The notes: generated from the letters alone by a model not told the origin. 64,000 nt of DNA from Gaetbulibacter_A aestuarii (GCF_039537665.1 NZ_BAABAY010000001.1:124001-188000); one strand, 5' to 3'; counted from the stretch's first letter, positions 45,877-55,486 are shown. A program made the numbers and translations.

Positions 45877-46905
45877 ATGGGATTTTTTGACTTCCTCACT
45901 GAGGAAATTGCCATAGATTTAGGTACTGCTAACACATTAATTATTCATAACGACAAAGTTGTAGTTGATTCCCCGTCTATAGTAGCCCGAGACAGGGTTT
46001 CCGGCAAAATCATAGCGGTTGGACAAGAAGCCAGCCTGATGCAAGGAAAGACCCATGAAAATATCAAAACGATTCGTCCGTTAAAGGATGGTGTTATTGC
46101 CGATTTTGATGCTTCCGAGCAAATGATCAGTATGTTCATCAAAAACATACCGGCACTTAAAAAACGTTTTTTCTCTCCGGCCCTACGCATGGTTATTTGC
46201 ATTCCTTCCGGTATCACCGAGGTTGAAATGCGTGCGGTAAAAGAAAGTGCAGAACGTGTAAATGGCAAGGAGGTTTATCTGATCCATGAGCCTATGGCAG
46301 CCGCTATCGGTATTGGTGTAGACATCATGCAGCCCAAAGGGAATATGGTGGTTGATATAGGTGGTGGTACAACAGAAATTGCAGTGATCGCACTTGGTGG
46401 AATTGTTTGTGACAAATCCGTGAAAATTGCCGGAGATGTCTTTACCAATGATATCGTTTACTACATGCGTACACAACACAATTTGTATGTTGGGGAACGT
46501 ACGGCAGAAAAAATTAAAATTCAAATTGGTGCCGCAACTGAAGATCTTGAATTACCTCCAGAAGACATGAGTGTTCAAGGGCGAGATTTACTCACGGGAA
46601 AACCAAAACAAGTATCTATTTCACATCGGGAAATCGCAAAAGCCTTAGATAAATCGATTTTACGTATTGAAGATGCTGTGATGGAAACCTTAGGGCAAAC
46701 ACCTCCGGAATTAGCAGCCGATATTTATAATACAGGTATTTACTTGGCCGGTGGTGGTTCCATGCTTCGTGGTCTGGATAAACGCTTATCACAAAAAACG
46801 GATCTACCGGTTTACATTGCTGAAGATCCACTTCGTGCGGTGGTGCGAGGCACAGGAATAACGCTTAAAAATATCCCTAAATACAAAAGCGTATTGATAA
46901 AATAG
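45877..46905 (+). CDS. mreB: rod-shape-determining actin-like protein MreB
   Basis: The 342-residue protein has the actin-fold ATPase motifs AIDLGTANTLI, VVDIGGGTTEIAVIALGG and YLAGGGSMLRGLD. A short amphipathic N-terminus is also present. MreB filaments direct lateral wall synthesis in rod-shaped cells. It is the first gene of the mreB-mreC-mreD-mrdA-rodA operon and is followed by mreC after 17 bases. Confidence 0.97.
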   Translation: MGFFDFLTEEIAIDLGTANTLIIHNDKVVVDSPSIVARDRVSGKIIAVGQEASLMQGKTHENIKTIRPLKDGVIADFDASEQMISMFIKNIPALKKRFFSPALRMVICIPSGITEVEMRAVKESAERVNGKEVYLIHEPMAAAIGIGVDIMQPKGNMVVDIGGGTTEIAVIALGGIVCDKSVKIAGDVFTNDIVYYMRTQHNLYVGERTAEKIKIQIGAATEDLELPPEDMSVQGRDLLTGKPKQVSISHREIAKALDKSILRIEDAVMETLGQTPPELAADIYNTGIYLAGGGSMLRGLDKRLSQKTDLPVYIAEDPLRAVVRGTGITLKNIPKYKSVLIK

Positions 46906-46922
46906 AAATCCTGAAATAGCTC

Positions 46923-47747
46923 ATGCAACAGATTATTAATTTTATAATAAGAAACAAAAACTTCTTGTTGTTCTTGTTGCTGTTTTCAGTTTCTTTGATA
47001 TTCACCATTCAATCCCATGACTTTCATAAAAGTAAGTTCGTAAACTCAGCAAATTTTATTTCGGGAGGTGTATTAAATACAACAAATAATATTTCACAAT
47101 ATTTCTCTTTAAAATCTCAAAATGAATTATTGGTTGAAGAAAACCGCGAGTTAAAATCTGTATTATTCAATTCTCAAAAATTAGCGGATTCCGTTTTTAC
47201 AGATTCATCTCAATTCGGCCAAAAATATAAGTTTACAGCTGCAGAAATTATCAGAAATAATTACGCCCTCACTGATAATTTTTTGTTAGTGAATAAAGGC
47301 AAAAAAGATAGCATTAAGGAAGATTTAGGCGTTATTTCTTCAAAAGGCATTGTAGGCATTATTGACGCCACGAGTAAACATTATGCCAGGGTAATCTCTA
47401 TTTTAAATAGTTCGAGTCGTATCAGTGCAAAACTGAAAAAGAGCAATCATTTCGGAACCTTGCGATGGAATGCAAAAAACCCAAATATTGTTCAGCTAAG
47501 TGATGTTGAAAAAATAGCTCCGGTAAGCATTGGTGATACCATTGTAACCTCAGGGCGCTCCATTATTTTTCCAAAAGGCGTTAATATTGGTTTCATTTCA
47601 GATTTCAAGCTAGACGCGGCAGAGAATTTTTATGAAATCCAGGTGACCCTTTTTAATGATATGACCAATCTGGAATATGTTTATATCATTGAAAATAAGG
47701 ATGCTCCGGAAATTAGAGCGCTTCTAAATAACGACAATATCGAATGA
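46923..47747 (+). CDS. mreC: rod-shape-determining protein MreC
   Basis: The 274-residue protein has one N-terminal membrane helix (NFLLFLLLFSVSLIFTI) and a coiled coil (about residues 60-90). Two beta domains with KGIVGIIDATSKHYARVISI and SIGDTIVTSGRSIIFPKGVNIG follow. MreC links MreB filaments to the elongation penicillin-binding protein in the periplasm. Its stop overlaps the mreD start by four bases. Confidence 0.92.
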   Translation: MQQIINFIIRNKNFLLFLLLFSVSLIFTIQSHDFHKSKFVNSANFISGGVLNTTNNISQYFSLKSQNELLVEENRELKSVLFNSQKLADSVFTDSSQFGQKYKFTAAEIIRNNYALTDNFLLVNKGKKDSIKEDLGVISSKGIVGIIDATSKHYARVISILNSSSRISAKLKKSNHFGTLRWNAKNPNIVQLSDVEKIAPVSIGDTIVTSGRSIIFPKGVNIGFISDFKLDAAENFYEIQVTLFNDMTNLEYVYIIENKDAPEIRALLNNDNIE

Positions 47748-48247
47748 CAACCTTTATCCCAATAAATACCATTCGGTTTATCGTGCTTTTACTAGTGCAG
47801 GTTATTTTTTTCAATAACATAAATTTTTTAGGTTATATAAATCCGTATGTCTATATTTTATTTGTTGCCTTTTACCCTGTAAAAAGTAATCGGCTGCTTT
47901 TCATGTTAACTTGCTTTTTGCTCGGCTTAATGGTAGATATGTTTTTAGATACCGGCGGTATTCATGCAGCAGCATCTGTTACTGTGGCCTATGCCCGACC
48001 GGTGATATTAAAATTTGCTTTTGGTGTTATGTACGAAAACCAAAAAATTAAATTCAGCACTTTAGATATTGGCTCTATTACCGTATATATTGCATTATTG
48101 GTTTTAATTCATCATTTCGTTTTATTTTATTTAGAAATTTTTAGCATTTCTAAAATACTATTGGTGTTGAAAAAAACGTTATTCTCGGGAATTTTCACTA
48201 TTTTCTTAAGCGTTATTTTTACCGTGATTTTTAGCAGGAAAAAATAG
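47744..48247 (+). CDS. mreD: rod-shape-determining membrane protein MreD
   Basis: The 167-residue protein is almost entirely membrane helices. It has the GYINPYVYILFVAFYP and LLGLMVDMFLDTGGIHAAASV segments of MreD in Bacteroidota. It works with MreC in the elongasome. It overlaps mreC and is followed one base later by the mrdA start. Confidence 0.88.
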   Translation: MTTFIPINTIRFIVLLLVQVIFFNNINFLGYINPYVYILFVAFYPVKSNRLLFMLTCFLLGLMVDMFLDTGGIHAAASVTVAYARPVILKFAFGVMYENQKIKFSTLDIGSITVYIALLVLIHHFVLFYLEIFSISKILLVLKKTLFSGIFTIFLSVIFTVIFSRKK

Positions 48248-48248
48248 A

Positions 48249-50219
48249 ATGAGACAGTTTTTACTTTTCATCGTTATTTGTTGTACAGGTGTGCTTTTTA
48301 TCTCAAGGCTCTTTTACCTGCAAGTCTACACGTCTAATGAGGAAAATCTTTTTGAAGATAATGCCATCCGAAAGGTTTATGATTACCCTAAACGCGGTTT
48401 TGTTTACGACCGCAATGGTCAGTTACTGGTATCTAATCAACCCTCTTATGATGTTATGGTAATACCTAGAGAAGTTGGTGAATTTGATATAGAAGAGTTT
48501 TGTAGACTGTTGAAAATTGACAGAGAAACCTACGATAAAAAACTAAGCAGAGCAACACATTATTCTCCAAGACTTCCCTCTGTATTTATTTCACATTTGT
48601 CAAAAGAGGATTATGCTGTTTTACAAGAAAAAATGCGCAAGTTTGAAGGCTTCTATATCCAAAAACGGTCTTTAAGAAGTTATGAAACTTCTATTGGTGC
48701 TAATGTTTTAGGTGATATTGGTGAAGTAAATCGTGCGAATATTGAGAAAGATCCTTATTACAAAATGGGTGATCTTATTGGAAAAGATGGTGTTGAAGCC
48801 TCATACGAAAAGGAATTGCGAGGTGAAAAAGGTATCAAATTCATTCAAAAGGATCGTTTTAATAGAAATATAGGTCCTTACAAAAATGGAAAGTTCGATA
48901 CTATTCCGGTTCAGGGAAAAGATATCAAGATTACCATTGATGCAAAACTGCAAGCTTATGGTGAATTATTAATGAAAAATAAACGTGGTGGTATTATCGC
49001 GATCGAACCTTCCACAGGGGAAATTTTAACTATGGTAACCGCGCCATCCTATGACCCTAATTTATTAGTGGGTCGTGAACGTTCTAAAAATTTCACCAAA
49101 CTTTATAATGATACCATTGCCAAACCGCTTTTCGATAGAAGCTTACTGGCACAATATCCTCCGGGTTCTCCGTTTAAAGTTTTGAATGCCCTTATTGGTT
49201 TACAGGAACATGTAGTAAGTACGAACGACCAATTTATTTGTCGCCATGGATACTATTATGGAAATAAAAAGTTAATGGGCTGTCACTCACATCCGCCGGT
49301 GGTGAATATGAACAAAGGCATTTATGAATCCTGCAATGCTTATTTCGCCAATGTTTATCGCCGTATTGTAGAAAAATATGACGATCCTGCCAAAGGTTTG
49401 AATGTTTGGAGCAAGCATTTAAAAAGTTTTGGTTTAGGTGATTATCTGGGATACGATCTTAATGTAGGACGTCGGGGACGCATTCCCGATGGTGATTTTT
49501 ACGATCGTTGGTACGGCAAAAATCGTTGGGCTTCAACATTCAATTTATCGAATGCCATTGGGCAGGGTGAGGTTGAAACCACGCCAATCCAATTGGCAAA
49601 TATGGCAGCAGCCATTGCAAATCGTGGTTTTTATTACACACCACACATCATTAAATCCATTGAGGATGACACCATCGATTCAAAATATACAACACCAAAC
49701 TACACCACTATCGATAAGGAGAATTTTGAACCTGTAATTCAGGGGATGTATGACGTTTATAACAAAGGAACCGCGAAATACCTTCAGGTTAAAGGCATTG
49801 AAATTTGTGGTAAAACAGGTACAGCAGAAAACTTTGTGAAAATTGATGGCAAAACAACACAACTCACAGACCACTCTATTTTTGTGGCCTTTGCGCCAAA
49901 AGACAATCCAAAGATCGCACTGGCAGTTTTTGTTGAAAACGGCTATTGGGGAAGCCGTTATGCCGGTAAAATAGCTAGTTTGATCATTGAAAAATATCTC
50001 CGAGGTACCATTACCAGAACCGATCTGGAAAGCTGGATCCTGGACCATAGTTTAGAAAATGAATACAAAAAACCATATTCAGGAGAACCTTTCAATATAA
50101 ATGGAGAATCAGATTTCCAAACCGTATCCCCGGAAGAACTGGACAGCTTGAAGACGCAGCTGGATGCTCTTAATGCCACCTGGAATTCAACAAACCCCCA
50201 AGTTAAATCCTTATATTGA
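48249..50219 (+). CDS. mrdA: penicillin-binding protein 2 (elongation transpeptidase)
   Basis: The 656-residue protein has an N-terminal membrane helix, a dimerisation domain and a transpeptidase domain. The active-site motifs are SPFK (nucleophile Ser), SCN and KTGTAE. The region YDYPKRGFVYDRNGQLLVSN is typical of class B enzymes. It cross-links lateral peptidoglycan with RodA as the glycosyltransferase partner. The start of rodA overlaps its stop by four bases. Confidence 0.94.
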   Translation: MRQFLLFIVICCTGVLFISRLFYLQVYTSNEENLFEDNAIRKVYDYPKRGFVYDRNGQLLVSNQPSYDVMVIPREVGEFDIEEFCRLLKIDRETYDKKLSRATHYSPRLPSVFISHLSKEDYAVLQEKMRKFEGFYIQKRSLRSYETSIGANVLGDIGEVNRANIEKDPYYKMGDLIGKDGVEASYEKELRGEKGIKFIQKDRFNRNIGPYKNGKFDTIPVQGKDIKITIDAKLQAYGELLMKNKRGGIIAIEPSTGEILTMVTAPSYDPNLLVGRERSKNFTKLYNDTIAKPLFDRSLLAQYPPGSPFKVLNALIGLQEHVVSTNDQFICRHGYYYGNKKLMGCHSHPPVVNMNKGIYESCNAYFANVYRRIVEKYDDPAKGLNVWSKHLKSFGLGDYLGYDLNVGRRGRIPDGDFYDRWYGKNRWASTFNLSNAIGQGEVETTPIQLANMAAAIANRGFYYTPHIIKSIEDDTIDSKYTTPNYTTIDKENFEPVIQGMYDVYNKGTAKYLQVKGIEICGKTGTAENFVKIDGKTTQLTDHSIFVAFAPKDNPKIALAVFVENGYWGSRYAGKIASLIIEKYLRGTITRTDLESWILDHSLENEYKKPYSGEPFNINGESDFQTVSPEELDSLKTQLDALNATWNSTNPQVKSLY

Positions 50220-51496
50220 TGCACAGAGAAACCAACAAACATTTCAAATTTGATTGGATTACCATTATTCTGTTCTTTATGTTGGTTGGATTTGGATGGA
50301 TCAATATCTTATCAGCATCCCATACGGGAGATACCTTGAACTATTTCGACCTGCAGCACTCGTACAGTAAGCAATTGATTTTTATTTTTTTTACAATCGG
50401 GCTTATCATATTGTTGTTATCCATTGAAGCCAAGTTTTATGAACGCTTTTCCAGCATTATTTATATCATCTCGATGCTTTCGCTGGTGGGTTTGTTCATT
50501 TTTGGTAAAAACGTAAATGGCGCTACCTCCTGGTATGCTATAGGTGGCATGACACTCCAACCTAGTGAATTTGCAAAAGTGGCTACATCACTGGCTATTG
50601 CAAAACACATTAGCGACCTGAATACCAATCTGAAAAACTTTAAAGATCAAATTCAGGCTTTCCTGATTATTACTGTACCGGCGGTTTTGGTCTTGTTGCA
50701 AAATGATACCGGAAGCACGATCGTTTATGCCGCTTTCTTTTTTGTTTTATATCGCGAAGGGCTTCCAAAATATTACCTGATTATTGGCGTATTTTTAATT
50801 CTGATTTCCATTCTTTCTTTAAAATTTGGAGCTATAATAACCTCCATTGCGGCAAGTACCATTATTCTACTAGCCTATTATATCAATCGGAAAAAGGCCA
50901 TTTTCGCCAGAAGTTTGCTCTACATTATCGTAACGATTCTGGTGTCGTCTGGTGTAAAATTCTTTTATCAGAATGTTTTAAAATCCCACCAACAAGACCG
51001 CATCAGTTTATGGCTTCGTCTTGAAAAAGACCCTGAAAAGCTGGAACGGATGAAACAAACGTTTGCTTATAATTTAAATGAATCGGAAAAGGCTATTAGC
51101 TCCGGTGGATTTGCCGGAAAAGGTTTTATGGAAGGTACGCGTACAACCGGAAAATTTGTTCCGGAACAACATACCGATTATATTTTTAGTACCGTAGGCG
51201 AAGAATGGGGGTTTCTAGGCAGTGCAGGTGTCGTGATCCTTTTTATTTTGTTACTCCTGCGCATTCTGCATTTGGCAGAATTACAAAAATCCCAATTTAG
51301 TAGGGTATACGGCTATAGTGTTGCGGCTATTATCTTCATTCATTTCCTCATAAATATCGGTATGGTTATGGGGCTTATTCCAACAATCGGCATCCCGTTA
51401 CCACTATTTAGTTATGGTGGTTCCGGACTTTGGGCATTCACCATTTTAATATTTATTTTTATTAAATTAGATTCTAATAGAATTAATGAATGGTAA
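50216..51496 (+). CDS. rodA: peptidoglycan glycosyltransferase RodA
   Basis: The 426-residue SEDS protein has about ten membrane helices. The motifs GATSWYAIGGMTLQPSEFAKV, ALV-type inner helices, EQHTDYIFSTVGEEWGFLG and PTIGIPLPLFSYGGSGL are present. RodA polymerises glycan strands for PBP2. It overlaps mrdA and ends the wall-elongation operon, about 30 bases before the lipoprotein deformylase gene. Confidence 0.94.
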   Translation: MMHRETNKHFKFDWITIILFFMLVGFGWINILSASHTGDTLNYFDLQHSYSKQLIFIFFTIGLIILLLSIEAKFYERFSSIIYIISMLSLVGLFIFGKNVNGATSWYAIGGMTLQPSEFAKVATSLAIAKHISDLNTNLKNFKDQIQAFLIITVPAVLVLLQNDTGSTIVYAAFFFVLYREGLPKYYLIIGVFLILISILSLKFGAIITSIAASTIILLAYYINRKKAIFARSLLYIIVTILVSSGVKFFYQNVLKSHQQDRISLWLRLEKDPEKLERMKQTFAYNLNESEKAISSGGFAGKGFMEGTRTTGKFVPEQHTDYIFSTVGEEWGFLGSAGVVILFILLLLRILHLAELQKSQFSRVYGYSVAAIIFIHFLINIGMVMGLIPTIGIPLPLFSYGGSGLWAFTILIFIFIKLDSNRINEW

Positions 51497-51528
51497 GCTT
51501 TAAAACCACTTAATCAACGTTTCTTAAT

Positions 51529-52155
51529 ATGAAAAACATTTTACTTTTCCTTTTAATCGGTTCCTTTTTAGTGAGTTGTGGCTCTAGAAAAAATATGCCT
51601 TCCAATGGCTTTTCAAAAGCACAAACAACACTCATTATGAACGCCGACTCGCTCACGCCCATGCGTGTTTTTAAAATTACCAGCACGAGCGATTCTATGC
51701 TTTTAAGAACAAAAAGTGAACCTGTTAAAGTATTTCCAAATGATCCTGTTTTGAAAAATTTCGTGGCGCGTCTCTATGCCACGGTTACCGATAGCATGTC
51801 TTTAGGTTTGGGGATCGCTGCACCACAGGTTGGTATCTTAAAAAACATTATTTGGGTGAAACGTTTGGATAAAGATGATCTCCCCTTTGAAGTGTATTTA
51901 AACCCAAAAATTATTGAATATTCTGCGGAAAAACAGACAGCCAGAGAAGGCTGTTTATCCATTCCGGGACGCAGTGAAGTTTTAGATGATAGAGCCGAAA
52001 AAATCGTGGTAACTTATGATACTATGGAAGGTACTCATAAAACAGAAACTGTTGGTGATTTTACAGCCGTGATCTTTCAGCACGAAGTGGATCACCTCAA
52101 CGGCATATTATATCTCGATCACCTTAAAAAAGAAATTAAAGATGCCAAAAAATAA
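51529..52155 (+). CDS. peptide deformylase homologue with lipoprotein signal
   Basis: The 208-residue protein has all three deformylase motifs: GLGIAAPQVG, EGCLSIPG with the metal Cys, and QHEVDHLNG. It begins with a lipoprotein signal peptide ending LVSC (Cys about 17), so it should be exported and lipid-anchored. True deformylases act in the cytoplasm on nascent chains. A periplasmic copy would act on another N-formyl or metal-dependent amidase substrate. It follows rodA closely and overlaps the next small gene by 14 bases. Motifs are complete, so catalytic competence is likely; the substrate is inferred to be unusual. Confidence 0.85.
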   Translation: MKNILLFLLIGSFLVSCGSRKNMPSNGFSKAQTTLIMNADSLTPMRVFKITSTSDSMLLRTKSEPVKVFPNDPVLKNFVARLYATVTDSMSLGLGIAAPQVGILKNIIWVKRLDKDDLPFEVYLNPKIIEYSAEKQTAREGCLSIPGRSEVLDDRAEKIVVTYDTMEGTHKTETVGDFTAVIFQHEVDHLNGILYLDHLKKEIKDAKK

Positions 52156-52429
52156 GCGCTATATATTCTTGCTCATACTGGCTGCTGCACTTCTGGCCAT
52201 ACCCTTTATTGCCATGCAGTTTACGCCTGAGGTCGCCTGGACCGCTTCAGACTTTCTTATTGCCGGCGTGTTTCTTTTTGTGTTGGTATCTTTGGCCGAA
52301 GTTATTTTGCGCAAGGTAACGCTAAAAAAGTATCGTTATTTACTTCTCGTAATCCTTCTTTTTACTTTTCTTTTAATCTGGTTAGAATTGGCTGTTGGCA
52401 TTTTCAACACCCCTTTTGCAGGAAGTTAA
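52142..52429 (+). CDS. small membrane protein of unknown function
   Basis: The 95-residue protein has three predicted membrane helices: YIFLLILAAALLAIPF, FLIAGVFLFVLVSLAEVIL and LLLVILLFTFLLIWLEL. A basic hinge (RKVTLKKYR) separates the second and third. It overlaps the deformylase-like gene by 14 bases and is therefore probably translated with it. I do not recognise a named family. The stop is only ten bases from the convergent gldC stop. Confidence 0.65.
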   Translation: MPKNKRYIFLLILAAALLAIPFIAMQFTPEVAWTASDFLIAGVFLFVLVSLAEVILRKVTLKKYRYLLLVILLFTFLLIWLELAVGIFNTPFAGS

Positions 52430-52439
52430 AACCACAAGA

Positions 52440-52775
52440 TTATTTTTTCAACTCCAGTTTTTCAGCAAAATAATCGCAGAAATCTTTCATGGTAGCCGTC
52501 ATCTTTTCATCCTGGGTAGCGCGATGAAATGTATTACTCATAGCCACTAATGTTTGATGAAAGAATACCTTCATTTCATCCACAGGCATATCTTTGGTCC
52601 ATAGATCGATTCGCAAAGTCTCTTGAGCTTGCGAATCCCAAACGGAAAGCATCATAGCCTTAGCTTCTTCATTAGTGATTCCCCCATCTTGCGCAGTCCA
52701 GAATAATTTCTCCGGAATACGGTTTTCATCTAATTCAACTTTTAATTCTATTTTCGAGTTATGGTTTTTTGCCAT
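52440..52775 (-). CDS. gldC: gliding motility protein GldC
   Basis: The 111-residue cytoplasmic protein matches GldC. It has SKIELKVELDENRIPEKLFWTAQDGG, then EAKAMMLSVWDSQAQETLRIDLWTKDMPVDEM, and a helical C-terminus (MKDFCDYFAEKLELKK). GldC is an accessory protein in gliding, and mutants move with reduced vigour. Its ATG overlaps the gldB stop by one base. The gldB-gldC pair next to nadE is a conserved Flavobacterial arrangement. Confidence 0.93.
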   Translation of the reverse strand: MAKNHNSKIELKVELDENRIPEKLFWTAQDGGITNEEAKAMMLSVWDSQAQETLRIDLWTKDMPVDEMKVFFHQTLVAMSNTFHRATQDEKMTATMKDFCDYFAEKLELKK

Positions 52776-53737
52776 TATTTCTTTGGTTTAAATTTAGAGT
52801 TATTAAAAATGGTTTCGGCGTCTTCTGTAAGCATCTCATTAAAAGGTTTGTCATTATTTTCCATGTATGCTCTTACAATTTGCCAACCGATATATTGCCC
52901 GATGCGACCCGGTGAATTCGTGTCGATATCCTGCAGATAGAATTTAGAAAACGGAGCATCAACAATAAAACGCCCCGGTAATTTTGAGTCGGTACTATAA
53001 AGCAATTCACGTTCTACAAAATACCGCCAAATATCGCTCTCATTCGTTTTTGCCCATTGTAATTCTTCTTCGGTATAACCAATCCTTTCTGCTTCTGATT
53101 TGAATGGAATCGCCTTATCCTTAAAATAAAGCAGTTTCCCATAATACACCATTTCATCCAACAAGGTTTTACGTTGCTTTTGAAAAGCATATTTTTCCGC
53201 ATAAGCATTTGCCAGATCAACAACAATTTGACTGGGTCTCAAATTGGCAGCAATATAAACGGGAATACCTTTATAGAAATAGTGATCTTTACCTAAAAAA
53301 TTATCCAAAGCTACTAAAGCGATCGTATCTGTTACGATAACCTTATTGCGGTAGTCTACAAAACTGGTTGTGGTAATAACACGCGGTGGATGAAAGTCCG
53401 GGAAATAATATTTAATATGATTGAACAAAGATTCAATTTCACTCTGTAGTTTATCGGTTTTAGGATAGATTTTTTTCACCTCTCTGAAAAGTTCCTGTTG
53501 CAGGGTGTCGTTGATTTTTGAAATCCAAACCGAATCCGAATAGGTTTTTGGAAACATAAAAGGATAAGCCTTCTTTAATTTCGGAAGCGTTTTTTCTGTG
53601 GCATCGGCAAAATCCATATCGAAACGTTCAATACTGATATCCGTACCAATGTCATTTATTGCTTTTTCGGTGTTGTCTTCTTGCTGACACGAGATACACA
53701 TGGCAAAAATGAAAATTCCAAAAAATAACTGTTTCAT
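52775..53737 (-). CDS. gldB: gliding motility lipoprotein GldB
   Basis: The 320-residue protein has a lipoprotein signal peptide ending CISC (Cys about 17). The conserved GldB stretches ISIERFDMDFAD, YPFMFPKTYSDSVWI, HIKYYFPDFHPPRVITTTSFVDYRN and GRIGQYIGWQIVRAYMEN are present. GldB is an essential envelope lipoprotein of the gliding machinery. It is the first gene of a two-gene operon with gldC and is divergent from nadE across about 200 bases. Confidence 0.93.
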   Translation of the reverse strand: MKQLFFGIFIFAMCISCQQEDNTEKAINDIGTDISIERFDMDFADATEKTLPKLKKAYPFMFPKTYSDSVWISKINDTLQQELFREVKKIYPKTDKLQSEIESLFNHIKYYFPDFHPPRVITTTSFVDYRNKVIVTDTIALVALDNFLGKDHYFYKGIPVYIAANLRPSQIVVDLANAYAEKYAFQKQRKTLLDEMVYYGKLLYFKDKAIPFKSEAERIGYTEEELQWAKTNESDIWRYFVERELLYSTDSKLPGRFIVDAPFSKFYLQDIDTNSPGRIGQYIGWQIVRAYMENNDKPFNEMLTEDAETIFNNSKFKPKK

Positions 53738-53940
53738 CTGTTAAAAAATTATGGTTTTAAGCCGGTCAGATTTTTCTGTTTACAACCTGATGAAATTCAT
53801 CACCAATCCCTTCGATTGTCGTCAACATACTGTTATGGCTCATTTCCTATAAAACTAAAACGTTTTTAATTTTTATTAATTGAGCGTAAGCTTTATTTTT
53901 GTTTGCAAAGGTAGTATACTTTGACTTAAATTCTTTGAAA

Positions 53941-54729
53941 ATGCAAACAGAAAACGTAGCTAATTACATTACCAACTGGCTAAAAGATTATGCAAACAAA
54001 GCAGGCGTAAACGGATTCGTAGTAGGTGTATCAGGAGGCATAGATTCTGCTGTTACCTCTACCCTTTGTGCCAGAACTGGAATGGATGTTTTGTGTATCG
54101 ATATGCCCATACACCAGGCAGAAAGCCATGTATCCCGGGCAAATGAACACATTGAGCAATTAAAAAAACGATTTAAAAACGTACGTTCTGTTCGTGTTGA
54201 TCTCACTCCGGTATTTGAAGAATTTAAAACCGAGGTTACTCTTGAAGGCAATCAAACTATTGTAGACCTGTCTTTGGCCAATACAAGAGCCCGATTACGA
54301 ATGACAACTTTATATTACCATGCCGGTATTTACAAACTTCTTGTTGCAGGAACCGGTAATAAAGTTGAAGATTTTGGTGTTGGCTTTTATACTAAATATG
54401 GCGATGGTGGTGTGGATTTGAGCCCGATAGCCGACTTATTAAAGTCTGAAGTGTATCAACTTGGTGAGTTTCTTAAGGTCCCTACGTCAATTATGGAAGC
54501 CGCTCCCAGCGATGGTTTATTTGGTGATGCCAGAAGTGATGAAGCGCAATTAGGTGCCTCGTATCCTGAGTTAGAATGGGCTATGGCCATGAGCGAGGCT
54601 GGAAAAACTATTAAAGATTTTAAAGACAGGGAATTAGAGGTTTTTTCTATCTATAAGTCATTCAATTCGGCAAATAAGCACAAAATGGTCGCCATTCCTG
54701 TCTGTAAAATCCCAGAAAATATAAAATAA
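53941..54729 (+). CDS. nadE: ammonia-dependent NAD+ synthetase
   Basis: I use the ATG at 53941, giving 262 residues; the upstream in-frame start adds non-conserved residues. The N-type ATP pyrophosphatase loop GVSGGIDSAVTSTL, the acceptor regions NTRARLRMTTLYYHA and VAGTGNKVEDFGVGFYTKYGDGG, and KVPTSIMEAAPSDGL identify NadE. There is no glutaminase domain, so ammonia is the nitrogen source. It amidates deamido-NAD. It sits next to gldB-gldC, as in other Flavobacteria. Confidence 0.95.
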   Translation: MQTENVANYITNWLKDYANKAGVNGFVVGVSGGIDSAVTSTLCARTGMDVLCIDMPIHQAESHVSRANEHIEQLKKRFKNVRSVRVDLTPVFEEFKTEVTLEGNQTIVDLSLANTRARLRMTTLYYHAGIYKLLVAGTGNKVEDFGVGFYTKYGDGGVDLSPIADLLKSEVYQLGEFLKVPTSIMEAAPSDGLFGDARSDEAQLGASYPELEWAMAMSEAGKTIKDFKDRELEVFSIYKSFNSANKHKMVAIPVCKIPENIK

Positions 54730-54752
54730 ATTTCATACAAAATTAAATTCAC

Positions 54753-54784
54753 TTTGCCAAATCATTAAAAAAGTATTACTTTTG
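54753..54784 (+). promoter_or_regulatory. promoter of the LuxR-type regulator
   Basis: TTTG (54753-54756), a 20-base spacer and TACTTTTG (54777-54784) match the Bacteroidota consensus closely. The start codon follows 63 bases later. Confidence 0.75.
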
Positions 54785-54847
54785 TTTTAAGCTTACTCTC
54801 AATTATAATATTCTCTCAAAATTAACAATTATAAAAGCTGAACTAAC

Positions 54848-55486
54848 ATGATTAAATTACTAATAGCAGACAACCATCCTGTTACCAGGAAGGGGTTGGA
54901 AGCTTTATTCTCTGCGTCAAACAACATAGAAATAGTTGCTAGTGTTGATGATGGCGAAGCCATCTTAGATTATGTCAAATCAAATCCTGTTGACATTATT
55001 CTTACCGAAACTGATTTTCCAAAATTAAATGGCCTTACATTGTTAAGGTATTTGAAAGAAGATTATCCTAACATTAAAACCATCTTTTTCAGTGCACAAC
55101 CAGAAGAGGTGTATGCCATTAATGCCATTCGTGCCGGTGCCTCAGGGTATATTCACAAATCGTCTAATGTGCTAACAGTAAATGAAGCCATCCTAAAAGT
55201 TTACGAAGGTGATATGTATTTAAGTAACAAGCTAACACAACAATTAGCTTTTGGTACTAAATCAAAAACTTCAGATGGATTTTACAAGAAATTATCTACT
55301 CGTGAAGCTGAGGTTCTAAAACTACTCACCGTAGGTAAAAAGAACAAGGAAATTTCAAAAGAACTGGATATTAATGAAAAAACCGTTAGTACTTACAAAG
55401 CACGTTTAATGCGTAAACTTAAAGTAACTAACCTGGTTGATTTAATAAACCAGGCGAAACTAAACCAGCAAGTAAAAAATTTATAG
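54848..55486 (+). CDS. NarL/FixJ-type response regulator with altered receiver
   Basis: The 212-residue protein has a receiver domain (about residues 1-120) and a LuxR-type helix-turn-helix (LSTREAEVLKLLTVGKKNKEIS, then NEKTVSTYKARLMRKL). In the receiver the phosphorylation position reads IILTETDFP. Glu54 thus replaces the usual Asp, and the acidic pocket is DN instead of DD. The Ser and Lys switch residues are kept (FFSAQ, YIHKSS). A Glu at this site often mimics the phosphorylated state, so the protein may be always active or respond to another signal. No kinase gene is nearby. Its stop overlaps the convergent dnaG stop by six bases. Confidence 0.88.
   Translation: MIKLLIADNHPVTRKGLEALFSASNNIEIVASVDDGEAILDYVKSNPVDIILTETDFPKLNGLTLLRYLKEDYPNIKTIFFSAQPEEVYAINAIRAGASGYIHKSSNVLTVNEAILKVYEGDMYLSNKLTQQLAFGTKSKTSDGFYKKLSTREAEVLKLLTVGKKNKEISKELDINEKTVSTYKARLMRKLKVTNLVDLINQAKLNQQVKNL

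Noticed and set aside
53766..53843. A 25-codon minus-strand frame between gldB and nadE starting MSHNSMLTTIEGIGDEFHQ
   Set aside because: It is too short to support, no motif is recognisable, and no promoter or conserved neighbour relation is visible.
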